Part shown: positions 51,472 through 59,958 of the stretch, in pieces
How positions within the stretch are numbered: position 1 is the stretch's first letter
Layout: each line of letters starts with the position of its first letter
NCBI GenBank assembly: GCA_016235665.1
Contig: JACRJI010000008.1
Span: 124,001-188,000 of the forward strand
Length of the DNA: 64,000 nucleotides
Source of the DNA: a candidate division TA06 bacterium
GTDB taxonomy: Bacteria > Edwardsbacteria > AC1 > EtOH8
Direction: 5' to 3'
The notes under the pieces: model-generated
Database searches by the model: none
What the model saw: only the letters and a program-made list of their open reading frames with translations
What the model was told of the DNA's origin: nothing
Made by a program: the position numbers and the translations under genes

Positions 51472-52317
51472 TTACTTCTCCTCCTTTTTGCGGGTCAGGA
51501 AAAAGGCTATGTTTCCCACCAAAATGAATCCCACTATCAGGAAATGAGCCAGGCTTTGGGCCGACATCCCGGTGGAGGCCGCGCCCGGATGATCTACCAG
51601 AACTTCGTATTCGGCTGCGCCCCTCATCCCTCCCATCAGACCCACCAGCTGGCCCGACTGCAAATAAGCCGAGAACTCCGGGGCCGAGACCGCGGTGCAG
51701 CCCCCGGTGACCGGGACCCCAAACCGCTGCCAGGCGAACTGTATCCACATTATCAGCCCCGGGTCGCCGGCCGAAAAAGAGACCACCGCCCCCATATCCT
51801 TAAGCGACTTGACCTGCTTCATCAATTCCAGAGTGTCTGTCCTGTTCTTGTAATAATCCTGGGGGAAGGCGTCGGCAATGCTCTTGGCCATGGTCACCAC
51901 CAGCACCGCCTGGCCCGACTTGTAGCCCAGGTTGACGTAATCGCGGCCGTAGACCTTGCCGGGATATTCGGTCCGGATGACCTCGGACACCTGCTTCTCG
52001 ATCAGCGGGGTCCCGGTTACCCAATGACCCATCATCACTACTTTCAGGTTCCGGCGCATGGCATGGCGCAGCATGGCAGCCGACAATGGATAAAGCTCGG
52101 GCATGGAGCCGGGATCGTAATCCCAGGAGAAAAGCACCGGGCTTCCCTCGGGCAGTTTTTCCAGCAGGTCATAGGCCTGCTTCACGTCGCCGGAGACTGT
52201 CATGGGCAGTTTGACGTTTATCAGCAAAGCCAAAGCCACGGTCAGGCCCATGGCCAAAAATATCCAGCGCCGGTCTATCCGGGTCAATCTTTCCAAAAAT
52301 GTTTTCATATTCGTCAT
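51472..52317 (-). CDS. Membrane-anchored protein of a four-gene module
   Basis: 281 residues with one helix at each end (WIFLAMGLTVALALLINV, residues 18-35; SLAHFLIVGFILVGNIAFFL near 255-274) and a soluble alpha/beta domain between them, presumably on the outside face. The domain has 'GSPVLFSWDYDPGSMPEL', 'NLKVVMMGHWVTGTPL', 'YVNLGYKSGQAVLVVTMA', 'GVPVTGGCTAVSAPEF' and 'LVGLMGGMRGAAEYE'. The DYDPGS and GGMRGA motifs look like ligand-binding loops, but no family comes to mind. It lies between two polytopic genes with gaps of 1 and 7 nt, so tight co-expression is certain. Confidence 0.75.
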   Translation of the reverse strand: MTNMKTFLERLTRIDRRWIFLAMGLTVALALLINVKLPMTVSGDVKQAYDLLEKLPEGSPVLFSWDYDPGSMPELYPLSAAMLRHAMRRNLKVVMMGHWVTGTPLIEKQVSEVIRTEYPGKVYGRDYVNLGYKSGQAVLVVTMAKSIADAFPQDYYKNRTDTLELMKQVKSLKDMGAVVSFSAGDPGLIMWIQFAWQRFGVPVTGGCTAVSAPEFSAYLQSGQLVGLMGGMRGAAEYEVLVDHPGAASTGMSAQSLAHFLIVGFILVGNIAFFLTRKKEEK

Positions 52318-52324
52318 CCTCCCT

Positions 52325-52984
52325 CTAATTGCCGCCGGTGGTCAGGTAGGAGCGCTCGATCCCCAGCAGCATCCGCAAAGCCATGGAAACCGCTCCCAGG
52401 GCGGCCCCGATCTTGATGCCCCGCTGGCCGGCCGTGTTGGGGATCTCCATCACCCACTGGGTGACCTGGTCCAGCAGGGCCGGGACCTTGGCGCCCAAAA
52501 ACGGAACATGCTGCCAAAGCCAGCTACCCAGCGGCACCCGCCCGATCATGATGATGGCGGCGGCTATCAGCAGCAGGGTGGCCTCCTTGTTGCGGGCCCG
52601 GAAAGCCCGATAGGCGGCGGAAGCTATGAAGAAGGCCAGCAGCGAGAACATGGCCGAGGACAGCGGGGCCATCACGTTGTCATAAAGCCAGTAGTAGGCA
52701 GTTCCCTCTTTGATGCCCCAGAACAATCCCAGCACCATCATAAAAGCCAGGCAGACCAGCAGGGTCAGGCTGTAGAACCAGCCCTGGCGCCGGCGCTGGA
52801 TCTTCTCGGCGTGAACGAAGATCAGGTTTCCGATCCCCAGCACCAGGGTAAAGGCCACGATGATGATCTCCCAGGACTGCATCTCCTGGGCCGAATTGGC
52901 CACTATGGGATGCGGTACAAAGAAGGCCAGGATCATGTAAAACCCGGCCAGGAAGGTTATCGCCAGAGGAATTGTTTTTTTCAT
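52325..52984 (-). CDS. Polytopic membrane protein of a four-gene module
   Basis: 219 residues, about six helices: 'LAITFLAGFYMILAFFV', 'WEIIIVAFTLVLGIGNLIFV', 'WFYSLTLLVCLAFMMVLGLFW', 'MFSLLAFFIASAAYRAF', 'ATLLLIAAAIIMIGRVPL', and a final amphipathic segment with 'AALGAVSMALRMLLGIERSYL'. The cytoplasmic loop is basic (HAEKIQRRRQGW). GGAGA lies before the ATG. No family recognised. It is followed closely by the 281-residue gene (7 nt). Confidence 0.78.
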   Translation of the reverse strand: MKKTIPLAITFLAGFYMILAFFVPHPIVANSAQEMQSWEIIIVAFTLVLGIGNLIFVHAEKIQRRRQGWFYSLTLLVCLAFMMVLGLFWGIKEGTAYYWLYDNVMAPLSSAMFSLLAFFIASAAYRAFRARNKEATLLLIAAAIIMIGRVPLGSWLWQHVPFLGAKVPALLDQVTQWVMEIPNTAGQRGIKIGAALGAVSMALRMLLGIERSYLTTGGN

Positions 52985-53046
52985 ATCAGGTCTCCGAAAT
53001 TATCGCCGGATGATTATGTTTCAAACAACTGAAAAATATTTACGAA

Positions 53047-53078
53047 ACAGACAGGATTTACATGATTTAACAGGATTG
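53047..53078. repeat. Dispersed repeat 'CAGGATTTACATGATTTA', copy 2
   Basis: CAGGATTTACATGATTTAAC followed by AGGATT, in the 178-nt gap of the membrane module. Nothing else is evident in 52985-53162. Confidence 0.75.
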
Positions 53079-53162
53079 ATTACCATACCTTTAATTTATC
53101 CCGCAAATCCGGTCAGTTCCATGATAATATAGTCTTTTTTAGCAGTAAACTTGTGTTCTTGT

Positions 53163-54317
53163 TTACCGCGGCATCAGCCAGCCGGCGAAGAAACCCAGCT
53201 GGGGGAATTTAAGGGCCAAAGTCTGCATCACCGCACCTATCAGGATCAGGAATATCACCGCCGCCTTGCCCCAATCCTGGGCCTTGATGGTGCCCAACAG
53301 CACCGGCTCCTTGGAAAGATAGGCCGAGGCAGCATAGATCTCCTCGCCGATCAGGGTATAGTCGCAAGCCGCCACAAAGAACGGCAGCTGGGTGATCATG
53401 GCGGTACCGGCGATCTGGATGGCTCCGGTGGAATAGCCGGTCTCGGCCAGGATCAGCGATTCGGCGTAAAAAGTACCGATCATGAAGTTGGCGGCCGGCT
53501 TTTCCCGGACCATCATCCCGTCCACCCCGGCGGTGTAGGCGAACTGCTCGTTGGTCAGGTAGCGGATGTTCTCCGCCCGGTAGGCATCGGGCCGTCCGGC
53601 GTTCATATAGCTTGATTTCACTATCTCCTGGGCCAGGGTCATCACCAGGGGATCGGAGCAGGGAACCAGCAACGGGGTGTCATATTCGGCCGCCTTGTTG
53701 GCCACCCGGCCCAGGATCACCAGGCTGGCCAGGGTCTGGATGTCGGACACCGCCGAAAGACCGCCCGAAGGCAGATAAAGGATGGGCCGCCCCATTTCGG
53801 TGGCCCGGCCGATGGCCTCATCCACCGCCGAAAGTCCGGCGATGCGGCGGACAAACAGATCGGCCCCGTGCCGGGCCTTATAGATGTAAAGCAGTATCAG
53901 TCCGGTAAAAACCAAAAAGGCTATCAAAATGTTTGCCCGGGCGGTGTTGAACCACTGGGCGCTGGACTGCACCGGACCTAAAGGTGCGGTTTGGGCGGAG
54001 TCGGTAAAAGTAACGGCGTTGATCTGATAGTAGTACTGCACGCCGGGGGTGAGCGTGTTGTCGGTGAACTCCAGGCTGCCCGGAAAAACATAGCCCGCCT
54101 CGGCATAGGGGCCGCCGGCAGTTTCTGACCGCAGTATCCGGTAGCCTTTGAAAGCGGCCGGATCGGCTGTTTCGGCGGCCGCCTTGTCCCAGGTCAGGAT
54201 CAACGAACGCCCGTCGTCATTGGGAACATCCCGTACCTGCAGGTTCCCCGGCGGGTCCATGGCCAGAGCCGGAAGGAACAACCCGGCCGCCAGCAGCACT
54301 ATCAAGCATTTTTTCAT
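53163..54317 (-). CDS. DUF6754-like membrane protein with fibronectin-III domain
   Basis: 384 residues. Signal peptide (CLIVLLAAGLFLPALA), then a fibronectin type III domain (about 21-115, 'LILTWDKAAAETADPAAFKGYRIL' style with 'VQYYYQINAVTF'), a helix (NILIAFLVFTGLILLYIY, about 130-147) and a large domain with 'ADLFVRRIAGLSAVDEAIGRATEMGRPILYLPSG' (shown in part), 'VDGMMVREKPAANFMIG' and 'ACDYTLIGEEIYAASAYLSKEP'. A last helix is near 355 (AAVIFLILIGAVMQTL). I associate this C-terminal part with DUF6754, which has no known function. It lies 41 nt after atpC and heads the four-gene module. Confidence 0.8.
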   Translation of the reverse strand: MKKCLIVLLAAGLFLPALAMDPPGNLQVRDVPNDDGRSLILTWDKAAAETADPAAFKGYRILRSETAGGPYAEAGYVFPGSLEFTDNTLTPGVQYYYQINAVTFTDSAQTAPLGPVQSSAQWFNTARANILIAFLVFTGLILLYIYKARHGADLFVRRIAGLSAVDEAIGRATEMGRPILYLPSGGLSAVSDIQTLASLVILGRVANKAAEYDTPLLVPCSDPLVMTLAQEIVKSSYMNAGRPDAYRAENIRYLTNEQFAYTAGVDGMMVREKPAANFMIGTFYAESLILAETGYSTGAIQIAGTAMITQLPFFVAACDYTLIGEEIYAASAYLSKEPVLLGTIKAQDWGKAAVIFLILIGAVMQTLALKFPQLGFFAGWLMPR

Positions 54318-54358
54318 TTAAAACCCCTTACCTGTAATTTTTCCTTCTTTATGGATGT

Positions 54359-55396
54359 TCACCACAGCAAAAGCTGGTCACGGATCTGGTCGCCGCTGAT
54401 GCCGTAAAACTTGCCCCGGGCCACCAGCCTCAGGTTTATGACCTCGTAATACTTCTGCCAGAGAAAGCCCAGCACCAGGTCTATGCCCAGCGGGTTCCCC
54501 TGATAAAGTTTTGACAATTCCTTGAAATGTTCCTGCTCCAGGTTCTCTTCCGTTCTCTGGTCGCTGCCCTTGCCGGACAGATAGCTGTAATATGGCGATC
54601 CTTTAAGCGAGGCTAGCACCTTGGGCCCCTCCTTGCGGTCAAAATATCTTATGAACCTTTCTTTAGATAGAAGAGTGCCGCCGGGGATGTAATATTTCTG
54701 GATCGACTCGGGCTTCAAATCTTTTTTTTCCTTAAGCCTTTTTAGGGCCTTGGCATTCAGTATGTCGATCTCCCTTTGGAAAAGAGCTTTCAGCGAGGCG
54801 GAATCTTCACCCCATAACGGAAGTTTTTTAAAGACCCGGGAATAATAATATTTATACAACTCCAGTTCCACCGGAGCCAGGTCCTTTTCCTTTTGATACT
54901 CTTCCAGCGCCTGTTTAATGGGCAGATGAAAATCATCTCCCCAGGTATACAGGGTATCGGCCAGTCCGGCCAGATCCGGCTGGCTGGCCAGTTCCTGCAA
55001 TTTCACTTCACTGATGCTGCCTGCCGGCAGAACGCTTTTCAGTATCTCGGCCGTGCTCCACCCGCCGTATATCCCTCGGGCCACTGCGATCAGGTTTGAA
55101 AGGTCCCAGCGCCTTAGAATGATGGTGATCAGATCATGCGGCCGGCCTTCGGCTATCTTCAAAAGCAATTCTGTGGTCTGGCAGAAATTCTTCTCCAGCG
55201 ACCACTCCAAGGCCTCCAGCCCCTGATACCTGGCCCTGGCCAGATGCCATTGCTTTGAATACGGGCTGGATTCCATCCATTTTTCCATAGGCTGAAACCC
55301 CGGCAAAGCCAGCAGTTCTTCGTAGGCACCCGGTTTTAATAGACGGCTGTGCTGCCCCCTGATCCTGGCGTTTATGTAACCATAATCCGACGGCAT
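54359..55396 (-). CDS. atpC: V/A-type ATP synthase subunit C
   Basis: Funnel-shaped subunit that docks the central stalk onto the membrane rotor ring (eukaryotic subunit d). 345 residues, within family range. Signs: 'DYGYINARIRGQHSRLL' at the start, 'DLITIILRRWDLSNLIAVARGI', 'LELYKYYYSRVF' and 'FLWQKYYEVINLRLVARGKFYGIS' near the end. It starts 4 nt after subunit E, as in compact A-ATPase operons. Confidence 0.93.
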   Translation of the reverse strand: MPSDYGYINARIRGQHSRLLKPGAYEELLALPGFQPMEKWMESSPYSKQWHLARARYQGLEALEWSLEKNFCQTTELLLKIAEGRPHDLITIILRRWDLSNLIAVARGIYGGWSTAEILKSVLPAGSISEVKLQELASQPDLAGLADTLYTWGDDFHLPIKQALEEYQKEKDLAPVELELYKYYYSRVFKKLPLWGEDSASLKALFQREIDILNAKALKRLKEKKDLKPESIQKYYIPGGTLLSKERFIRYFDRKEGPKVLASLKGSPYYSYLSGKGSDQRTEENLEQEHFKELSKLYQGNPLGIDLVLGFLWQKYYEVINLRLVARGKFYGISGDQIRDQLLLW

Positions 55397-55400
55397 TATA

Positions 55401-55973
55401 TTAACCCCACAATAATTGCGCTAATGACGAGGTTAAAGCCGGCTTGGCCCGGGCCATCCGGTCGGCAAAGCGGTTCAGCACCACCGATGTCTTATCAGGA
55501 CTGGAGACGATCACCCCGTCCTTGACCTGAGGATCCGCTTCCAGCTTGGCGTCCAGCTTCAGTTCCTTGGCTATCTGCTGGGCCAGCGCCAGATCTTCTT
55601 TTTTCACCGTCACCACCATGCCGGGTCCGAACTGGGAACAGGCCTCGGCCATCAGGTTCTTTAGGGCCTTCTTCAGCGGGGCTCCGCTCAGCGAGTTCAA
55701 CTGCTGGGCTGCTTCGGCAAAGATGCCGCTGATGATCCTGTCCTTGGCCGAAAGCACCAAAGCCGATGATTCCAGGTGGGCGGCGCTTTGAGACTTGAGC
55801 ATGGCAATGCTGTCTTCAGCGGCAAGCAGGGCTTGCTGGGACTCCTTCATCTGGCCAGCCTGGGCTCGGGCTTTGTCCATAATATCCTGGGCGCCCTGCC
55901 GGGCAGCATCCAGTATCCTCTGCTTTTCGGCCTGGGCCTCGTTCTCTATCAGTTTTAAGAGTTCGGATTCCAT
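55401..55973 (-). CDS. atpE: V/A-type ATP synthase subunit E
   Basis: Peripheral-stalk subunit pairing with the H-type stalk protein. 190 residues: a long N-terminal coiled coil ('LIENEAQAEKQRILDAARQGAQDIMDKARAQAGQMKES', abbreviated) and a C-terminal globular head with 'DAKLEADPQVKDGVIVSSPDKTSVVLNRFADRM'. These fit E/Vma4 subunits. The gap to subunit K is 126 nt (55974-56099) with no feature seen. Confidence 0.9.
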   Translation of the reverse strand: MESELLKLIENEAQAEKQRILDAARQGAQDIMDKARAQAGQMKESQQALLAAEDSIAMLKSQSAAHLESSALVLSAKDRIISGIFAEAAQQLNSLSGAPLKKALKNLMAEACSQFGPGMVVTVKKEDLALAQQIAKELKLDAKLEADPQVKDGVIVSSPDKTSVVLNRFADRMARAKPALTSSLAQLLWG

Positions 55974-56099
55974 AAAGCTTATATATTAAAATTTAATTGC
56001 ATTGATTGCGAAGTTAAGGGCCGGAATATCTTCCAAAGATAATCGTTTTGACAGACGCTGCATAGCGCAGCGCCTGTCAGCAAATGACCGGGAAATTGG

Positions 56100-56444
56100 T
56101 TACTTGATACCCACAATCATGATGGCGATCACGAATCCCAGGATGATGATGGTCTCGGGCAGGGCCTCCAGCACGATCATCACGCCGCCGATCTCGGGCT
56201 TCTCGGCCATGGCTCCGGCTGCGGCCGAACCGATCCGGCTCTGGGCCCAGGCAGTGGCCAGGGCCGAAATGCCTATGGCCAGAGCGGCTCCCAGGGCCTT
56301 CCAGATCACGACGCTGTTATTGTTGGCCGGGGCGGCCGGCTGGGTTTCGGTGGCCGGGGTAGCACCGTGATCCTGGGCAAAAGCGATTGAAGCCAGGGGC
56401 GCTAAGATCAGGGATAACAGGACCACAACCAAAAGTTTCCGCAT
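56100..56444 (-). CDS. atpK: V/A-type ATP synthase proteolipid subunit K (c subunit)
   Basis: 114 residues. An N-terminal signal peptide (LLVVVLLSLILAPLASIAFAQ) and a short Ala/Pro/Asn linker precede one hairpin of two helices, so each subunit carries one ion site. The ion-binding carboxylate is Glu97 in 'EALPETIIILGF'. Gln68, 15 residues before the loop Pro83, and Thr98 after the Glu match positions of the Na+-binding Gln and Ser of Ilyobacter-type rings, so sodium coupling is possible; Leu stands where Tyr70 would be. The start codon overlaps the end of subunit I. Confidence 0.93.
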   Translation of the reverse strand: MRKLLVVVLLSLILAPLASIAFAQDHGATPATETQPAAPANNNSVVIWKALGAALAIGISALATAWAQSRIGSAAAGAMAEKPEIGGVMIVLEALPETIIILGFVIAIMIVGIK

Positions 56445-58336
56445 TACTTACCTCCTATTGTTTTTAATGGTTTGTATTGTTTACCTGGATAATCGTGGTA
56501 TTTGAATTTGGTCATGAATTCCACCACCTGCAGACGGAAAGGCTGCATGATGGGACTGATCAGGCCCAGGGCAAAGAACAGCGGATGGATGACCAGGGCC
56601 GCCACCAGGAAACCAGCCACGCCTCCAATGGTCCGTCCTATCAGGTTGGCGGCGTAAGCCAGGTAGGCCGCCGAGAGCCCGATGGCAAAGAGACGGGCAT
56701 AGGACAGGATGTTGCCGACAGCTCCGAAGATCTCGATAGGGCCGGCCACCCCGGCCAGGATGCCCAGGGTAACCGCGCTGGCTCCGGTCAGGATTATTGA
56801 CGGCCACATGAACGATGCCGGCAGCATTTTGATCATCATGGTAAAGAATACACCGAAAACACCGATAATACCCAGGGCAAAGGCCAGCGGTTCCAGAATA
56901 TGGTGCAGGTTACGGTGCTTGATGCCGATGTAAAGCATGATCCCAAAACCTACATAGACCTGAACCACACCGATCATCAACGCGATCTTGAAAAGGGTCA
57001 TGATGGACTCGCTGCTCAGGCGATTAAGATTCTCGGCCATTGGTTTGATCCAGTGCATGTGCTCGCCGAAATCACCGAACAGCTCCCCGAAAATAACTCC
57101 GAAGATGGTGGTCCATACGGCGCAAAACATGAAGATGGTTGCCAGCGACCTGGCCAGCGCGTTATTTTTAAGCTTGATCATGACCAGAATTGAGGCAACC
57201 AGCATTAGAATCCCATAACCTATGTCGCCGACTATGAACCCAAAGAACAACGGAAAGAAAAAAGCTATAAAAGGCGTGGGATCCACCGTTCCATACCGGG
57301 GCGGGTTGAATATGGAAAGCATCATCTCAAAAGGTCTTATCAGGCTGTGGTTCTTTAACACCACCGGGACATTTTCCGCCTGGTGATGGTCTATCTCCAC
57401 TATCTGCACGGTGACCTGGTCCTGGTACTCTTTCCGGAGCAGGGATTTTAATTCTTCCACCTGGCTCTGGGGCAGGTAGCCCTGTATAACGAAGGTCAGG
57501 CTCCCCTGGCCGGTCTGGGCCGAGGCCCCGAAGCGGGACAGCTCATCGGCCATCAGCTCCCGGTAACCCAGCAAAACGGGACCTGACGAACTTGACAATT
57601 CAGCCAGCTCCCGTCCGATCTCTTCCATTCTTTTAGGCAGGGCCGAAGATTTTTCCTTAAGCAAAGACACCACCTCGGCCATGGGCCTAGCCTCCAGGGA
57701 GGTAGGTAATTTAAGCTCGCTGATCCCGGCCTTGGAAAAGAAGGCCTTTATCTTGTCGGTATCTGCTGCGTGATAAGCCGCCAGGGCCGCGGTCCGGCCG
57801 TCGTTCAAAGGGTGGCTGAATAACTCACACCGTCCGGAGGTTGCTTTTTTCAGCTGGAGAGAAAGCGCAGTTATTACTTTAACATCGCCGCTTTTGACTA
57901 TGAATCCGAATGCTTTAAGCTTTTGACTGGATTCCAGCCGCGACATCAAAGGAGCCAGCGCCCGGTAGGCTTCGCGGTAGCTTTCCACCAGCGACAATTC
58001 ATCCTCCAATTCCATTTTCTCCCGGGCCAGCTCCTTGGCCTTTTGCTGGCAGGCGGCAATAACCGCAGGCAGGGTTTCCCAATCAGGCGAGGATATCCTG
58101 GCTGGCTTACCCCGGAAGCCCAGCAGAGCCAAGGCCTGGTCGATGTCCGAACCGATCTGTTCCAGCCACTGTTTACGGGCCAATTGCTGGGGACTCAGAT
58201 CATATGGTTTTAGCTTGTGCCCATTCCAGTCCAGGCCGGATAGATGCACCCGGCCCATGGTCTGCAATGTTTTGATGACCCGGGGCTGCAGGGCCTTGGG
58301 TCCTATCACCAGCGCTTTGGCCATTGCCACGATCAT
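56444..58336 (-). CDS. atpI: V/A-type ATP synthase subunit I (a subunit)
   Basis: Stator membrane subunit that forms the ion path against the K ring. 630 residues: an N-terminal cytoplasmic coiled-coil arm (about 1-320, with 'ELEDELSLVESYREAYRAL'), then seven to eight helices with 'DPTPFIAFFFPLFFGFIVGDIGYGI' (split) and the conserved 'SYARLFAIGLSAAYLAYAANLIGRTI', which holds the essential Arg. The terminal 'RLQVVEFMTKFKYHDYPGKQYKPL' is standard. It follows the H-type stalk gene by 4 nt. Confidence 0.96.
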   Translation of the reverse strand: MIVAMAKALVIGPKALQPRVIKTLQTMGRVHLSGLDWNGHKLKPYDLSPQQLARKQWLEQIGSDIDQALALLGFRGKPARISSPDWETLPAVIAACQQKAKELAREKMELEDELSLVESYREAYRALAPLMSRLESSQKLKAFGFIVKSGDVKVITALSLQLKKATSGRCELFSHPLNDGRTAALAAYHAADTDKIKAFFSKAGISELKLPTSLEARPMAEVVSLLKEKSSALPKRMEEIGRELAELSSSSGPVLLGYRELMADELSRFGASAQTGQGSLTFVIQGYLPQSQVEELKSLLRKEYQDQVTVQIVEIDHHQAENVPVVLKNHSLIRPFEMMLSIFNPPRYGTVDPTPFIAFFFPLFFGFIVGDIGYGILMLVASILVMIKLKNNALARSLATIFMFCAVWTTIFGVIFGELFGDFGEHMHWIKPMAENLNRLSSESIMTLFKIALMIGVVQVYVGFGIMLYIGIKHRNLHHILEPLAFALGIIGVFGVFFTMMIKMLPASFMWPSIILTGASAVTLGILAGVAGPIEIFGAVGNILSYARLFAIGLSAAYLAYAANLIGRTIGGVAGFLVAALVIHPLFFALGLISPIMQPFRLQVVEFMTKFKYHDYPGKQYKPLKTIGGK

Positions 58337-58340
58337 GCTG

Positions 58341-58691
58341 TTATTGCTCCTCCGGCAGTACCTGTTGCACTATTGCCTCCACGGCCTTTTGGCGGTTGGC
58401 CAGCGCTTTTTGTTCCAGGGCGGCCACCTCGTTACCGGCCTTGTCCAACAATTGCTCCCTGATCTTCTGTTCTTTTTCTTCCCTGGACTTTTTCTGCTGG
58501 CCGGCCTGCTGCAAAAGATCCTGCTGGACTGATTTCAAAAGCTGCCCGGCCTGGGTCCTGGCTTCGTTCAATATTCTTTCAGCCTCGGCCTGGGCGCCTT
58601 TAAGCATGCCCTGCAGCTCCTGCTCCCTTTGGGCGATGCTTTCTATCACCTGACCGGCCTGATCGGGGCTATTGTGTTCGTGGTTTGACAA
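58341..58691 (-). CDS. atpH: V/A-type ATP synthase peripheral-stalk subunit H
   Basis: 116 residues, almost entirely one coiled coil rich in Gln, Glu, Ala and Lys ('LQGMLKGAQAEAERILNEART', 'QLLKSVQQDLLQQAGQQKKS'), the form of the AhaH/NtpF stalk protein that pairs with subunit E. Its place immediately before subunit I agrees with the archaeal order H-I-K-E-C-F-A-B-D. Low sequence complexity makes homology alone weak; context carries the call. Confidence 0.85.
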   Translation of the reverse strand: MSNHEHNSPDQAGQVIESIAQREQELQGMLKGAQAEAERILNEARTQAGQLLKSVQQDLLQQAGQQKKSREEKEQKIREQLLDKAGNEVAALEQKALANRQKAVEAIVQQVLPEEQ

Positions 58692-58719
58692 TTTTAAACT
58701 CCAATTATTTGCTTACAGA

Positions 58720-59097
58720 TTAATACAGCACCTTGATGAATGCCTCGGATGCCCTGCGCATCTGCATCCTGGCCATGCCGATGTTCCCCATGCCGGCCTG
58801 AAGGCCCACTTCCAGATAAAAATCAGTCCCCACCATCTTGAGGATTATGGTGATCTTCTGGGTGGAAAATATCAGCTCGGAAATGTCGCCCACCGCCAGG
58901 CTCTGGGCGGCCCGGTTGGCGGTGGCCAGCATGGTGGCGAACTCTGCGTCTGCCAGGGTGGGATCGAAGGCCGGGTCGATGTTGTAGAAGGCAATTCCGA
59001 TGCCGTCTACGCCGGTCAGGCTGGCCGAGACCGCTCCGGGGATAAGATCGGTCAGTTCCTTCAACAATTTTTCGTAATTGCTGCTGGCTGATTCCAT
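58720..59097 (-). CDS. Roadblock/LC7-like protein at the head of the ATPase locus
   Basis: 125 residues. The fold pattern is Roadblock/LC7 (MglB-like): an N-terminal helix 'NYEKLLKELTDLIPGAVSASLTG', strand 'VDGIGIAFYNI', helix 'AEFATMLATANRAAQSLA', strand pair 'ISELIFSTQKITIILKMVGTDFYLEVGLQ', then a C-terminal helix (motifs abbreviated). Such proteins act as GTPase regulators or scaffolds. It has an AGGTGA Shine-Dalgarno and stands 28 nt ahead of subunit H, so it is probably part of the ATPase operon. No partner small GTPase is in the window. Confidence 0.72.
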   Translation of the reverse strand: MESASSNYEKLLKELTDLIPGAVSASLTGVDGIGIAFYNIDPAFDPTLADAEFATMLATANRAAQSLAVGDISELIFSTQKITIILKMVGTDFYLEVGLQAGMGNIGMARMQMRRASEAFIKVLY

Positions 59098-59179
59098 AGT
59101 ATCACCTCAATGCTTTGATTTGGGAATTAACCGTCTGAACTTTGCCTTATGTTCAGGTAGAAGAATAGAGGTACTTTTT

Positions 59180-59199
59180 GACAGAATTTACATGATTTA
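59180..59199. repeat. Dispersed repeat 'CAGGATTTACATGATTTA', copy 3 (degenerate)
   Basis: GACAGAATTTACATGATTTA in the 204-nt gap between the Roadblock-like and DnaJ-like genes. The gap also holds a CTGAAC/GTTCAG hairpin at about 59135-59157. Confidence 0.6.
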
Positions 59200-59301
59200 T
59201 ACTGACTGAATATCACCTTTTATTTATCCATTAGAATCACGTTAATTCGCTTACGCTATTATTTGTCGCTCTCGAGGGCGGCACTCCTGTCTGTTCCGTT
59301 A

Positions 59302-59958
59302 TCACTTCTTGCCGAAAAGTCCGCCCAGAAACCCCTTGTCGCCCTTGCCCACCATCTCCAGCCTTTTCTGGGCCTGGACATTCTTGGGATCCCATTTAAG
59401 AGCCTCCTTGAACTGATCGCGGGCCTTGTCGTTCATGCCGGCTGTCTGATAGACTATCCCCAGACTGAGATAATGTTCGGGATTGTACATCTCTATCTGA
59501 ATGGCCCGCTCACAACTGGCCTTGGCATCCTCCAGCGGCCCGGCGGCCTTGATGATGGACAGCCCCAGCCGGTTGAAATAAATGGCTTTTTTGGGATTAA
59601 GTTTTACCGCCACCCGGAAATATTCCACCGCCCGCTTGAACTGCGAGGTCTTATAGGCCTCCAGCCCGTAGCGGTAAGACATCTCGGCCTGGTTTGACTG
59701 GACTGTGGCTCCTTCCACCCCGGCGGCCTTTTCGGTTAGGGCCTTGTTGTACTTGGCCCGCTTTTCCTTGTCGATCAGCGTATGGTAGGCCTCGTTGACG
59801 GACTGGAAAGAAGTGCTGGCCAGACCGGCCCGGGATTCACCGGGATTGCGGTCGGGATGATACTTTAGAGCCAGCTTGCGGTAGGCCGCTTTGATATCAG
59901 CCTCTCCCGCCATCCGGTCCACTCCCAAAATGCTGTAATAATCCCTATTTTCGGACAT
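59302..59958 (-). CDS. DnaJ-domain protein with TPR repeats
   Basis: 218 residues. A J domain occupies residues 5-70: '[35 protein letters not shown]' (split in the source), with the HPD motif that stimulates DnaK ATPase. The rest is TPR-like ('[23 protein letters not shown]', '[21 protein letters not shown]') and a basic Gly-rich end ([10 protein letters not shown]). It overlaps the upstream TPR gene by 14 nt, so the pair is translationally linked. It is a likely co-chaperone with a specific client, unknown. No DnaK or GrpE gene is near. Confidence 0.9.
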   Translation of the reverse strand: MSENRDYYSILGVDRMAGEADIKAAYRKLALKYHPDRNPGESRAGLASTSFQSVNEAYHTLIDKEKRAKYNKALTEKAAGVEGATVQSNQAEMSYRYGLEAYKTSQFKRAVEYFRVAVKLNPKKAIYFNRLGLSIIKAAGPLEDAKASCERAIQIEMYNPEHYLSLGIVYQTAGMNDKARDQFKEALKWDPKNVQAQKRLEMVGKGDKGFLGGLFGKK

